DNA of 13,864 nt from Lojkania enalia (lineage: Eukaryota; Ascomycota; Dothideomycetes; Pleosporales). The stretch covers positions 58,768 through 72,631 of the forward strand of contig ML986795.1 of NCBI GenBank assembly GCA_010094045.1. Reading direction: 5' to 3'. Below, in pieces: positions 1 to 9,632 of this stretch. Under the pieces are notes generated by a model. It had not been told where the DNA came from and searched no databases. It saw only the letters and a list, made by a program, of their open reading frames with translations. Both the position numbers and the translations under genes were made by a program. Numbering within the stretch: position 1 is the first letter of the stretch; each line of letters begins with the position of its first letter.

Positions 1-1
1 A

Positions 2-1162
2 AGCGAATAGTATCTAGATAAGCTTATCTATAGATTATATATATACCTGGGTAATATTATATAGTTTATAATATATACTATATAAAGCTATTAGTAATAG
101 GTTAATAGCTAGGATTAGCCTCTAACTTATTCTCTAAATTGTAGGAGACTATATAAGAATCTTCTTCTTCTCCTTATTTAAATACCCTATAAATATAAGT
201 TGTAACTTTTTATATAGTTTTGTTAATTTCCCTTTAACTTCACGTACGAGTTATAGGTTAAGAATCTATCTCTTATAGACTAATAGATTATACGAGAGTA
301 CCTTAAATATACTACTTATAATTAGACTCTCTATTTCTATATAATCTAATTCTTCGAATAGTCTCCTAGGTATTATAATTATACTATCTATATAGAGTTT
401 AGTCGCTAGTATATAGTCTTCCTTTTCCTTTTAAATTAGGAAGGTTATAGCTTATATAAGATTCTTGCGCGGTCTTCTTTAACCTCTCTTAACTAACTAT
501 AGTTCTAGTTCTAGTTTATATAATAAATCTAATACTACTTAAAAGGCTGTTTTATATAGTTTATTAGTTAAGGCTAGTTACTTATATAGGTAACCTCTCC
601 TTTATACCTATAGAGGGCCCCTTTATATAGGCGCTAGTTTATCTAGGTCCGGCAGTTCTTATATAGGTTTATCCTCGTCTTTTATATAATAATACAGCCT
701 AACTTATATATAGTAGAACCTCTCTAGACTATTCTCTATCTTAATAATAACATCTTAGGCCTTAATCCCCTTTACTATATATAGTCCTATCTATCCTTTC
801 TTCTCTCGCTATATCTTTACTTTAGAACTAAGTAGAAGATTTAGGACTTTATATACTATTAGGCTATTCTAGGTATTAATTATATAATTAATATTAACTT
901 TTACCCTCTTACTTTAAAGTATTCTTATTACCTTTTATATAGTATTAGCTTATATAGTAATATTAGGGGATAATATAAAGTCTATATTAATTCTTAGGTA
1001 TATTCTAAATATAAGTAATATAAGTATAAAACTATTTAGTTCTACTATATTATTAAAAGCTTTAATAGTTATTTATAATACTAACTTATTATCTATATAA
1101 TTATCTAATTCTATATAAAAGATGTTATATATATATTATAGTAGTATATATAACGTATTCTA
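2..1162 (-). pseudogene. Ty1/copia polyprotein fragment: integrase C-terminus to start of reverse transcriptase, RIP-degraded
   Basis: Read on the minus strand in one uninterrupted frame (codon first base at 1123, 58 and 4), this is the middle of a fungal Ty1/copia Pol. It begins with a degraded HAPLRRAY-like stretch near 1153-1118, runs through an AFNNIVELNSFI segment typical of the integrase C-terminal part, then a KVKI*REKKG-type segment and a charged linker (KDEDKP). It then enters the RT: LVREVKGKLTKLYKK, then SPTI*RIS*RLILA, then YNITQVYI. In the last, the first catalytic Asp of copia RT (usually D-x-x-x-A-[FY]) has become Asn at 58-56. Stops are TAA or TAG throughout. The YVDD box and RNase H would lie beyond the left edge. 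The upstream integrase core is cut off at about 1162, where a DNA transposon begins. Identification rests on motif order; the copia family assignment is fairly firm, a named family is not possible. Confidence 0.82.
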
Positions 1163-1194
1163 CTATTAAAGCGGCTAAACTATTAAAGCGGCTA
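1163..1194 (+). repeat. Doubled 15-bp motif at the left end of the pogo-like transposon
   Basis: CTATTAAAGCGGCTA occurs at 1163-1177 and again, identical, at 1180-1194, giving a 17-bp period. It directly follows the TA at 1161-1162 where copia coding similarity stops. This is most likely the terminal inverted repeat region with repeated transposase-binding sites, as known for pogo-like elements. The inverted partner was not found, so the terminal role is inferred from position. Confidence 0.6.
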
Positions 1195-1271
1195 CTTTTT
1201 CTTAGCATTATAAACACTACGTACGAACTATAATAAATCTATAATACAACCTTCTATTAATTTAATAAGAA

Positions 1272-2151
1272 GGTAGAATTGAGCTTACCTTATAGGCGTA
1301 TAAATTAGGCTAGTTTAAGAGCGTATAACACGCTACTATAGCTTTTAACGTATAATATTAACAACTCTCTACTTAACTTTATAGAATCGCGTTTCGCTCT
1401 TATATACAACTAAATTACTAGAAGCTTATAGTAACCGAAGAATAAATAATCGTATAATATATTCTTAACCTTAATTCGCGAGGATTTACGCTCCGGTTAT
1501 ATAAGGTAGTAGATATAGCAGATAAACTATTAGATATATATAGTAGAATACTTATAAAAAAGAATTAGTTTAAACAATTTATAGCGCGTATAAATAAGCT
1601 TAAAATAGCTTTTAATCGAGTAAAGGATTATTAAAGAATAAAATAAGAGAATCTAGAGGTTATTAATATATAGTTTAAGCTTATATAGGATATAATTGCA
1701 AAATATAGTATATATAATAATAATATCTACAACTTTAATAAGATAGACTTTTAGATAGGTATTATTAGTACTATAAAGGTTATTATAGGTTTAGAATATC
1801 GTATAAGGCCTACTCTTATACAGCTAGATAATTACGAGTAGGTTATAATTATCTAAAGTATCTACGCTACTATATATACAACCCTACTATTTATTATCTA
1901 TAAAGAATATATCTATATCTCTATATAGTATAAAAAAGTAGGTATACTATACAATTGGAAAATTTTAGTCTCTAAGAACGGCTAGATAAATAATACGTTT
2001 AGTCTTAAGTAGCTAAAGTATTTTAATAAGTATATAAAGATATATTAGATAGAATTATATAGGCTACTTATTTTAAACAGCTATAAAAGCTACCTTAACT
2101 AGAAATTTAAAGATTACTATCTTATACGAAAGATTCTAATACTTTATATAC
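1272..2151 (+). pseudogene. Pogo/Fot1 transposase, N-terminal and central part (DDE domain), RIP-degraded
   Basis: One plus-strand frame (first bases at 1320, 1728, 2142) carries a degraded CENP-B-type transposase. Visible in order are an ATIAFN-like N-terminus near 1332-1352, a helix-turn-helix stretch (YIQLN then EE*IIV*YILNLNSRGF near 1400-1490), the KK-N-*-F-KQFIARI segment near 1560-1595, then KYSIYNNNIYNFN. The DDE fold follows: YNFNKI*F at 1728, RIRPTLIQ near 1800, FIIYK near 1890, WKILVSKNG near 1957, and LLILNSYKS at 2067-2090. The first two catalytic aspartates are Asn at 1737-1739 and 2076-2078. The frame stops at 2151, where an LTR begins, and continues at 9628. The true ATG is gone, so the 5' limit is approximate. 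The family assignment is strong because the motif order and spacing match. Confidence 0.85.
2147..2151. repeat. Target-site duplication, left copy (TATAC)
   Basis: TATAC sits immediately left of the LTR that starts at 2152. The same five bases sit immediately right of the second LTR, at 9628-9632. Five-base duplications are normal for Ty3/gypsy integrases, so the 2152-9627 element is one intact insertion. Confidence 0.9.
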
Positions 2152-2691
2152 TATTACTAACCTATATACTACTAGTTTATATAATAACTACTATTGTAGT
2201 CGTATACGCGCCGGGGCCTTATTTATATTAGATTAGTTAGAGGTAGTAACTTTAGTAAAGAGAGAGTATTAGGTTCGCCGGTTCTTCGAATATAATAAGT
2301 ATATTTAAAAGTCTAACAGAGTAACGAGATAAATCTACGAGAATAACTATAAAGGATTTAATCTAAGTAAGAAGATCTTCTATCTTATATAGCTAAGTCT
2401 AAGACTGCTAAGCCTAGCTTATTAGGTCTATCAGGTCTATTAGGTCTATCCTACTATACCTAATACTTCTACTATAGTTACGTATATAGGTTATATTATA
2501 CTTCGTTATCTAACTAATTATCTCTCTAGTTCCTGTAGTCCTACTACTTACTATTTAATAACTAGTCCTTAATATACTTCTACCTATTATTACCTTATTA
2601 GTTCTTATCTAAGTTAACCTTTATAGTAGCTAATATTAGATTAAGCTCTAGTTATAGAAGTAGTACTTTTTAGTATTCTATATTTATAATA
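2152..2691 (-). repeat. 3' LTR of the left chromovirus
   Basis: It aligns end to end with 9088-9627 with no gap. By hand I count 59 differences in 540 positions, every one a C/T or G/A transition. It holds three 9-bp units of the form TTAGGTCTA/TCAGGTCTA at 2422-2448, matched at 9358-9384 in the other copy. Its right-hand 200 bases are more AT-rich than the same part of the other LTR, so the two copies were mutated unequally. The retroviral-type start on the minus strand is TATTATAAATA, originally probably TG. Confidence 0.95.
2422..2448 (+). repeat. Three 9-bp tandem units inside the LTR
   Basis: The units at 2422-2430, 2431-2439 and 2440-2448 differ only by C/T changes. The second LTR has the same three units at 9358-9384. 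Since both copies hold three, the array was part of the element when it inserted. Its role is unknown. Confidence 0.8.
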
Positions 2692-2706
2692 CTTACTTCT
2701 CCCTTT
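2692..2706 (-). other. Polypurine tract of the left chromovirus
   Basis: The minus strand reads AAAGGGAGAAGTAAG directly before the first base of the 3' LTR. A purine run at this exact place primes plus-strand DNA synthesis in LTR elements, and it independently confirms the minus-strand orientation. Confidence 0.85.
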
Positions 2707-3109
2707 ATAGGTTTGTCCCGAAGCTCTCTAATCTATTACTTTACCTATTCTATCTAGGTGTAGTATTCTACTATTATTAGTAGCTTATTCTAGCTTCTAA
2801 TATACTTAATATAGGTATACTATAAGACCGTGTCTATATTTTCCCGTTCTAGGGTTGGTACTTTATATATTCTGGTAGGTCCTACTTAACTCGCGAGTAT
2901 AGCTCTGTTTTTCTTTCTTTTCTCCTCTTACTATACTAAAGGTTTAACGCAAGAATACCTCTACCTATAATTACCGTACTAGTTTCTTAATTCTTTTACT
3001 AGGTATTATAATAGATCCGCCTTACTATTATTTAAACTACTAGTCTATAAACCGCAACTATTATAGTAATACTACTCTCTCTTCTATATATAGAGAGTAT
3101 CTTTCTTAG
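2707..3109. other. Internal region between polypurine tract and antisense open region: no recognised gene
   Basis: This belongs to the left chromovirus 3' untranslated part. The plus-strand frame of the downstream open region stays fairly open here too, but I see no motif that supports extending it. Nothing else was recognised. Confidence 0.5.
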
Positions 3110-3487
3110 GGTTTATCTTGCGATCTTTCTTTAACTAAAGGTACCTTTTGCCGTTTTCTAGCAAATATATTAAAAGCCTATAAGAAGTCTACCTCTATCT
3201 ATTAAGATTTTATAGCTGTTAAAAAAGAGGGAATTTATTATTTAGAGGAATCCACGCGTTACTATCAGGCGGCTCTTTCTTATCTAAAATATACTAAGAA
3301 GCATATTCGTTCTCTAGAGGAGTATAGTCTTAATCTTGGTAAATAAGAGGTGAAGTTAATAGAAGAGTAAGAGAAGTTAGAGGAAGAAGAGAGGAGGTCC
3401 GCCGTATCCAAGGCGCCTTTTACTATTAACCTAAGTTCTATATAAGAGGTTTCTTCTATATTACCGCTACTATTACTTCCTAACTAA
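3110..3487 (+). pseudogene. Antisense open region between pol and 3' LTR of the left chromovirus; unknown, with a predicted charged coiled coil
   Basis: On the plus strand, opposite to gag and pol, about 126 codons hold only four internal stops (all TAA), much fewer than the surrounding genes. The product contains TKGTFCRFLANILKAYKKS near 3130-3190, then SLEEYSLNLGK near 3312-3344 and a KLIEE*EKLEEEERR run near 3355-3395 that should form a charged helix or coiled coil. This stretch also keeps more CA and TG than the pol gene next to it. It runs tail to tail with pol, overlapping pol's last codons from about 3423. No start codon can be fixed and I do not recognise the family. It could be an element-encoded extra gene, a captured host fragment, or a chance open frame on purine-rich DNA; the first is my preference, with modest confidence. 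Confidence 0.45.
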
Positions 3488-3521
3488 GCTCTACTTAATA
3501 ACCTATCGTTCTAGCCTTCTA

Positions 3522-3671
3522 ATAAAACTTCTTTAGCTTTATAGTATAGTTGGTTAGATTCTATACTAGTTCCTATAAACTTTCCTCCTATAAGTATCCT
3601 TCCTACTTTACTAGATATTTCTATTAATATCCGAACCGTTTTCTAGCTAGTATATATTCTACTTTATATTC
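3522..3671 (-). other. Chromodomain at the C-terminus of the left integrase
   Basis: The translated stretch EYKVEYILARKRFG, followed by YLVK*EGY and an NLTNYTIKLKKFY helix, matches the chromodomain pattern of about 50 residues. In chromoviruses this domain binds methylated histone H3 and steers integration into heterochromatin. Two aromatic-cage tryptophans appear as TAG stops, as expected from mutated TGG. Confidence 0.85.
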
Positions 3672-4129
3672 CTATTCTAGTTCTATATTAATAGTTTCTT
3701 ATAGTAGTATATTATCTGGTACTGGTTCTAGTTTTAATTTGTGAAATACTAGGTATATTTTTATATATTCTAGTAGCCTTAGTTTAAAATTTATAGGTTT
3801 AACCTATTCTTTAATTAGAAATAGTCCTATTCTCTTATAATCTAGTTTCTTTATAGGCCTCTTAGTCTTTAAGTTTTTTGTTAATAGGAAAACTTTACCC
3901 CCCTCTTTAAAGGTTAGTCCCTTAACCTTTAGCTTATTAGCTTATTCTACTATTTTAAGGTTTCTTAACTAAATCTTTTCCCTAAGCTAATTATAGATTT
4001 CTTTTATTTCCCTAGCTTTTTAGTCTGCTAGTAGAACTAGAAACTCTTTCTTATTCTATTTCTAATATATAACAGCTTTTCGTCTATAGTTAGCTTTAAA
4101 GAATATAGTCTCTATTATATTTTAGGTTA

Positions 4130-4680
4130 TTTTATTATAGGCTATCTATACTATAAGTAATAATTTAACCTAATTATCTTATTATTTATTAATATATATT
4201 TTTAAATACGTTTCTAGACTCTAGTTAACTTATTCTATCTAACCGTCTGTCTATAGGTAGAAGCTAGTTAATATCTATTATTAGATTTCTATCTTCTCTA
4301 TCTATTCTTACTAGTATTTAGACGTAAACAGCTTATCTCTATCTAAAGTAATATATTTAAGAATTCCGTGCTCCGCGAATATTATATATAATAACTTATA
4401 TGCTAGTTCGGGTGCTATTATAGTTTCTAATACTAGTCTAAAGTATATATATTTCGTTAACTAATCTACTATATTTATAATTATATCGCATCTTCTTCTT
4501 AACTCTAATTCTACTAACTCTAGTAACTTGGTTATAAAGTTGATTATAATCTATTCCTATAGTTCTTTAGGTGCTTCTAATAGCTATAAGAATCTATAAG
4601 ACTTATACCTTATAGCCTTATTCTTTTCGCATTCTAAACACTTGTTTAGTACATCTTATACTTCTTTTCTCGCGTTGGTG
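4130..4680 (-). other. Integrase core of the left chromovirus (DDE, first Asp lost)
   Basis: The zinc-binding cysteines (4640 and 4631) precede an INFIT segment where the first catalytic Asp is Asn at 4541-4539. The second Asp is kept at 4343-4341 (LDRDKLFTS), and the Glu is kept at 4235-4233, exactly 36 codons on, giving the D-x35-E spacing of retroviral integrases. Confidence 0.9.
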
Positions 4681-6569
4681 AGGGTAAAGCTCTTCCTCAG
4701 CCTTTACTCTATCTCTACTACTCTTAAATATCCCTATTCTAGCAATTCGTATAATTCTTTTATTATCTACTTTTATACATGCGGATATATATATAGTTGT
4801 TTTTAAGTTACGTTTTTAATTACTTTTACCTTATTACTACTTATTAGATATCGCTCTACTATCTACATGTTTCTTAGCTTCTATTACTAGTTTTACTCTA
4901 GTATAGTTAGTCTTATAACTTAAGCGACTTATAGGTGGTTATATATAAGAGATCTATCTAATTTCTATCTTAGGATCGCGTCTCTTTTATACTTTTCTTT
5001 AGTTATATAGTTAGCTCTACGACTTAGTACGTCTATAGCTATATTTTCTAACCCTTTCCGGTACGTTATTCTAAAGTTATAGTCTGCTAACTATTCTACC
5101 TATTATATTTATCTTCCTATAAGTTCTTTTATTATTATAAAGTATATAAGGTTTTTATAATCTATCTAGACTTTAAATAGATATTTAGTTCCTACTAGAT
5201 ATACTCGCTATTCTCTTAACGCTTTAACTATTACTAACAGTTCTTTATCGTATATATTATAGTTGAGTTCTTCTAGTTTCATTTTTCTTAAAAAGTAGGC
5301 TCGTAGCCTCTACTTTCTATCTTTATCTTACTGGTTTAAGTAAGTACCTATTACTTTATCTAAAGTATCGGTTTCTACTTAAAATTACTTCTCTAGGTCT
5401 AGCATCCTTAATATTAATACTAAGGTAAAGTAAGCTTTTAGTTTTTTAAAGGCTTTTTACTACGCTTCTTACTACTTAAACTTCTTTTCTTTCTTAGTAA
5501 TCTCTGTTAAGGATACTACTACTCTAGAGTACCTGCTTATAAATTTCCTATAGAAATTCGCGAAGCCTAGGAAAAATTAAACTTATTTAACTAAAGTAGG
5601 TACTAGCTATTCTAGTATTACTTTAACCTTTTCTTATTCTATCTTAATACTGTCTCTAGATATCTAGAACTCTAGAAATCCTATTCCTATCTTATAAAAC
5701 TTATATTTCTCTAGGGCTATAAGTAATTTATACTCCTATAGTTTCTCTAGTACTTTTCTAATATACTCTTTATACTCTTTTAGCAATCTATTTATATAAA
5801 CTAGAATATCGTCTAGGTATACTATTATAAATATATCTAAGTATTCTCTTAATATATTATTTATAACTACTTAGAAGGTTACTAGTATATTTATAAGTCT
5901 AAATAGTATTACTAGATATTTAAAGAGACCTTCTCTTATCTTAAATACCGTTTTCTATTTATAGCCCTTCTTTATCCAAATTTAGTAGTATCCTTCTCTT
6001 ATATTAAACTTTATAAACTACTTAGCTTCTTATAATTAACTTATAAGTTCTATTATCCTAGATAATAGATATCTATTTTTCTTAGTTGTATTATTTAGCT
6101 GTTTATAGTCTACGTATAACTTTAGTTTACTATTTTTCTTAGGTATAAATAATATTAGTAATACTATTTTACTCTAGCTTAGTTGTATATACCCTCTTAC
6201 TAAATTCTTTTAGATATACTTCCTAAGTTCCTCTCTTTATTCTCGGTTTAAATTATATATTAGACTAGGTTTTAGCTTCTTTTTATCCTTAATAATAATT
6301 TTATAGTCGTATTCCTTATACTTAAATAACTCTCTATTTTCTACTTCTTTATATAGCCCTATAAATTTGCTGTAATTCTCTTAGATTTCTTAGAGTATAC
6401 TGTCGTCTTATAGTTCCTTATATACTTTCTAAACTACGACGATACCTAGCATCTATTTTATTTTCTTAAGATGTCTCGCTCTTATAGCTGCTAATACTTT
6501 CTATATTAACTATAGACCCGAAAAACGCCTTACCTTATACTATTCTACTACCCGTTCCGTCTTAGATCG

Positions 6570-6905
6570 GCTCTATAATCTATAAACTATCCCTTACTAC
6601 TAATCTACTCTAGGATTATATTTAGCTAACTAGTTTATACTTAGTAATATATTAAATTTTCCTAGGTTTATAATATTAATACTTCTTATATTAGTATATC
6701 CTATAACGTTAAGCGCTCGCTTCTTAGTTTCTATTAGTACAACTCTTCTACTATAGTCTATTAGCTTATTATCTACTAGGTGTATCGTGTAAGATACTAC
6801 TTTTTCCCTCTACTCTATATTATTCTTATAAACCTATTACGCCGATATAAACGTGTCTAAAGCTCTACTATTAAGTAATACTCTAAACTTCCTCCTGTTA
6901 AATTC
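6570..6905 (-). other. Retropepsin domain with a destroyed active site
   Basis: Within pol, the aspartic protease motif usually reading LLDSGA is LLNSRA, with the active-site codons at 6872-6864. Both changes (D to N, G to R) are explained by G-to-A mutation. The downstream SIN*LAKYNPRVD segment near 6640-6600 is typical of gypsy proteases and confirms the call. Confidence 0.85.
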
Positions 6906-6930
6906 TATTTAGAGTACTATATATAAAGGT

Positions 6931-7372
6931 ACTATACTAGTAACTCTTCTAACAGCTTTCCTACCCAGTTCTTTAGTATAGCTATTACCTTAGGGGCTGC
7001 TTAGTTTTTTAACTAAGGTAAGAAGAATTCTACCTTCTCCTTTTCTCCTCTATATAGTAGATATCTATCTATACTATACCTTATCTATAGTTCTTAGGTA
7101 TAAGCGGCCTTTACTTACTTACTATATATCTTATACCTCTATCCTAAGAAATACTATTACTATTTAATTAGTTAGTAGTCTTTATTTAATCTTTGCTATT
7201 TAAATACCCTAAATATATTTTAGTAGTACTAGTATTTAACTATATATTATTTCTAGCTTAGTACTTTATATTCCTTTAAATATATATTATCTTTAGGACG
7301 TTCTTCTTCCTTAGGTATACTTACTCCTATTATCTTATAAGCTATAATATTAAGTCGTCCTCTAACATCCCC
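6931..7372 (-). other. Gag-pol junction region, reading frame unresolved
   Basis: The gag frame can be followed past the TAA at 7375-7373 into KEEERPKDNIYLKEYKVLS and on towards 6900, while the pol frame is clear only from about 6905. The handover point and whether it was a programmed -1 shift cannot be set from this sequence alone. Confidence 0.5.
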
Positions 7373-9046
7373 TTATATCTCCTTTACCTCTAAAACTACT
7401 TTCCTTAGCTCTTTAGCTTCTACGACGATTTTACTAAACTAGTATAGATACTCTATTCTAAAGTAAATTAGACTTCTATAAATCTAACAGTACCTGTTTT
7501 CTATATAATCTTCTATTTTATCTTAAAATAGTAAGATTCTTAGCAATAATTATATATCTATTCTCGGCTATATTCCTAGTTTTATTTTAATGCTCTTATA
7601 TATCTAGCAATTATCCTAATAATAGCTGGCCTAATCTTTTTTACAGCTATTCTTATAGGATAGTATATATTTCTCTTTTTTATCTTTCGCTAGTTCTATA
7701 GGGTAGTTTTAGTATATCTCTTATATATACTCGAATATTTTTTCATTTATAACCTTTCCTACTAATTTTACTACAGCCTCTAGTACGTCCTAGCTATCTT
7801 AAAACGTTACTTCTTCGAACAGGATGTTCTAGTATTCTTAGGAGTATAGTTTTATCTAGTATATTTTATTATAGATCTAGTACTTCTTTTACTTTATTCT
7901 TTCTAGAATTATTATACTATTAAGTCTTAGTACATTTAATAGATATTCTGTGTATCTGGTAACTACTACTGCCCTTCTTAGCTATAGCTAATAATTGCTT
8001 CCTTCTTTTGCTAAATAGTATGTTCCACATCTATTATCTATATAATATATCTAGTACCTTATTAGTTATTAGTATCTATTAGTAGATTGCGTAGTTATTA
8101 TTCGGGCTTCCTTCTTCTTACTTAGATATTCTTTTATATAGTACCCTTTCTGTCTATATAGAAGGCACGCTCCCTCCTTAAGCCTTTCTTTCTTAAGATT
8201 ACTTATCCTTAATTATTGGTGGTTCTTTCCCTTATTCTTTTCGACTTTTCTAAGGACTATTAGATTATTATTCTATAGTACTATCTTACTTTCCTTTTTT
8301 ACTAGTATAAATATCTGCGGCTAAGATCTTTTCTCTATTTCTTATTTATACTAATAGTTATTAATTCTAACCACCAATTCGATTATTTCTAATAGCTTTA
8401 TTAGCCTTTCTTCTCTAGCTAGGTTATCCTTAACCTTATCCTTAAGACCTTTGTAGAAGATTCCTACTAATATACTATCGTCCCATCCCAGTCTAGTACT
8501 AAGTTTCTAGAATTCTATAGTATAATCTATTACCCTCTTAGTCTAGGTTAGCCTTAGTAGCTTCCTTTATACTTTCTATTCTATATCTACTTTTCTAAAG
8601 ACATTTCGGACCTTATTTTTAAATTCTTCCTAGCTCTTAAAGAGTTCGTCTATAGATTCTCTAGTCTTCTTTATATTACCTCTATTCTCCAGCCAATCTA
8701 CTATAAATAGTTCGGCCTATACTAGTAGTATCTCTTCTATATTTATTATTGTAGCTAAGATCTTATCTTTATCTAGGAAGAAGGTTGTACTATTAAACCT
8801 AAAGTACAGCTCTATTAATATAAGAAAAGGGTTAATATATTCTTTCTTACTATTAAACTTTTTTAGTAAAGCTATCTTAGCTTATATTTATTATTTAGCT
8901 TTAGCTAGGTCGGCTCTAGCTATAGCTAGCTTATATTATATCTATATAATACGGGTCTCTTATTCCTATACTTTCTATACTATAGCTTTTTTTAGGGCTT
9001 ATAGTCTTTAAGTTATCGTAACTTAACTTTATAATATAGTAGATAT
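7373..9046 (-). pseudogene. gag: Ty3/gypsy gag (left chromovirus) with degraded zinc knuckle
   Basis: In one minus-strand frame (first bases 8938, 8167, 7375) this is the capsid-nucleocapsid gene. The probable start is an ATA (mutated ATG) at 9046-9044, followed by a coiled-coil-like leader (LARADLAKAK near 8930-8900). The retrotransposon gag domain reads KEYINPFLILIELYFRF near 8850-8800, D*LENRGNIKK near 8700, FKNKVRNVF near 8620, and DSILVGIFYKGLKDKVKD near 8480-8427. The nucleocapsid zinc knuckle at 8167-8126 reads CLLYRQKGYYIKEY, so only the first Cys of the CCHC set survives and the other Cys, Cys and His are Tyr. Downstream of the knuckle the frame continues with no motif I recognise and reaches a TAA at 7375-7373. 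Stops are fewer than in pol, so the sequence is easy to follow. Confidence 0.88.
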
Positions 9047-9087
9047 CTTTAGATAGTTCCTATTCTCTTAACGTTAGGTAGTTATTA

Positions 9088-9627
9088 TATTACTAACTTA
9101 TATACCGCTAGTTTATATAATAACTACTATTACAGTTATATACACGCCGGGGCCTTATTTATATTAGATTAGTTAGAGGTAGTAGCTTTAGTAAAGAGAG
9201 AATATTAGATTCACCGGTTCTTTAAATATAATAAGTATATTTAGAAGTCTAATAGAGTAACGAGATAAATCTGCGAGAATAACTATAAAGGATTTAATCT
9301 AAGTAAGAAGATCTCTTATCTTATATAGCTAAGTTTAAGACTGCTAAGCCTAGCTTATTAGGTCTATTAGGTCTGTTAGGTCTGTCCTGCTATATCTAAT
9401 ACTTCTACTATAGTTATGTGCATAGGTTGTACTATACTTTATTATCTAACCAATTATCTCCCCAGTTCTTATAGTCCTACTACTTACTATTTAATAACTA
9501 GTCCCTAATATACTTCTACCTATTATTACCTTGTCGGTCCTCGTCCGAGTTAACCTTTATAGTAGCTGATGTTGGATTAAGCCCCAGCTATAGAGGCGGT
9601 GCCTTTTAGCGTTCTATATTTATAATA
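9088..9627 (-). repeat. 5' LTR of the left chromovirus
   Basis: This partner of 2152-2691 has the same length. It would have held the promoter for the minus-strand transcript. It keeps more C, G, CA and TG in about 9390-9617 than the other LTR, for example around 9535-9605. Just inside it (9087 downward, minus strand TAATAACTACCTAACG) should lie the primer-binding site. The expected leading TGG appears as TAA, and I cannot name the primer tRNA. Confidence 0.95.
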
Positions 9628-9632
9628 TATAC
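9628..9632. repeat. Target-site duplication, right copy (TATAC)
   Basis: This is the partner of 2147-2151, directly after the end of the second LTR at 9627. It fixes the element ends to the base and lies inside the pogo transposase reading frame. Confidence 0.9.

Larger units (their letters stand above)
3423..6930 (-). pseudogene. pol: Ty3/gypsy pol (left chromovirus): protease, RT, RNase H, integrase, chromodomain
   Basis: A single minus-strand frame (first bases 6899, 6179, 5822, 4679, 3920) reads through the entire Pol despite dozens of TAA and TAG codons. The RT starts near 6299 (KLKPSLIYNL, upstream of FIPKKNSKLKLYVDYKQLN at 6149-6093) and keeps an intact YLDD box at 5819-5808. The thumb to RNase H junction reads FLGFANFYRKFI near 5573, then KAFKKLKAYFT, then VETDTLDK near 5378, with the RNase H Asp retained at 5369. 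The integrase keeps the CLEC half of its zinc-binding site at 4640-4629. After the integrase core comes a KKLDYKRIGLF (GPF-like) motif near 3860 and a chromodomain. The N-terminal limit is uncertain because gag lies in the neighbouring frame, one base back, consistent with a -1 frameshift or an indel between 7373 and 6930. Confidence 0.92.
2152..9627 (-). mobile_element. Full-length Ty3/gypsy chromovirus LTR retrotransposon (left element), 7476 bp
   Basis: Two 540-bp direct repeats (2152-2691 and 9088-9627) bound an internal region whose genes run on the minus strand: gag, then protease, reverse transcriptase, RNase H, integrase and a C-terminal chromodomain. This order, with integrase after RNase H, is that of Ty3/gypsy, and the chromodomain places it among the chromoviruses. 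A polypurine tract lies just inside the left LTR, as it should for a minus-strand element. The LTR ends now read TA...TA, consistent with mutated TG...CA. Flanking TATAC duplications show it entered the pogo transposase gene as a single event. All genes are inactivated by TAA and TAG codons and by loss of catalytic residues, so the copy is dead, but its structure is complete with no large deletion. Confidence 0.93.

Noticed and set aside
3430..3660. Extension of the plus-strand open frame through the chromodomain region
   Set aside because: The minus-strand chromodomain is clearly the real coding there; the plus-strand openness looks like a shadow of it.
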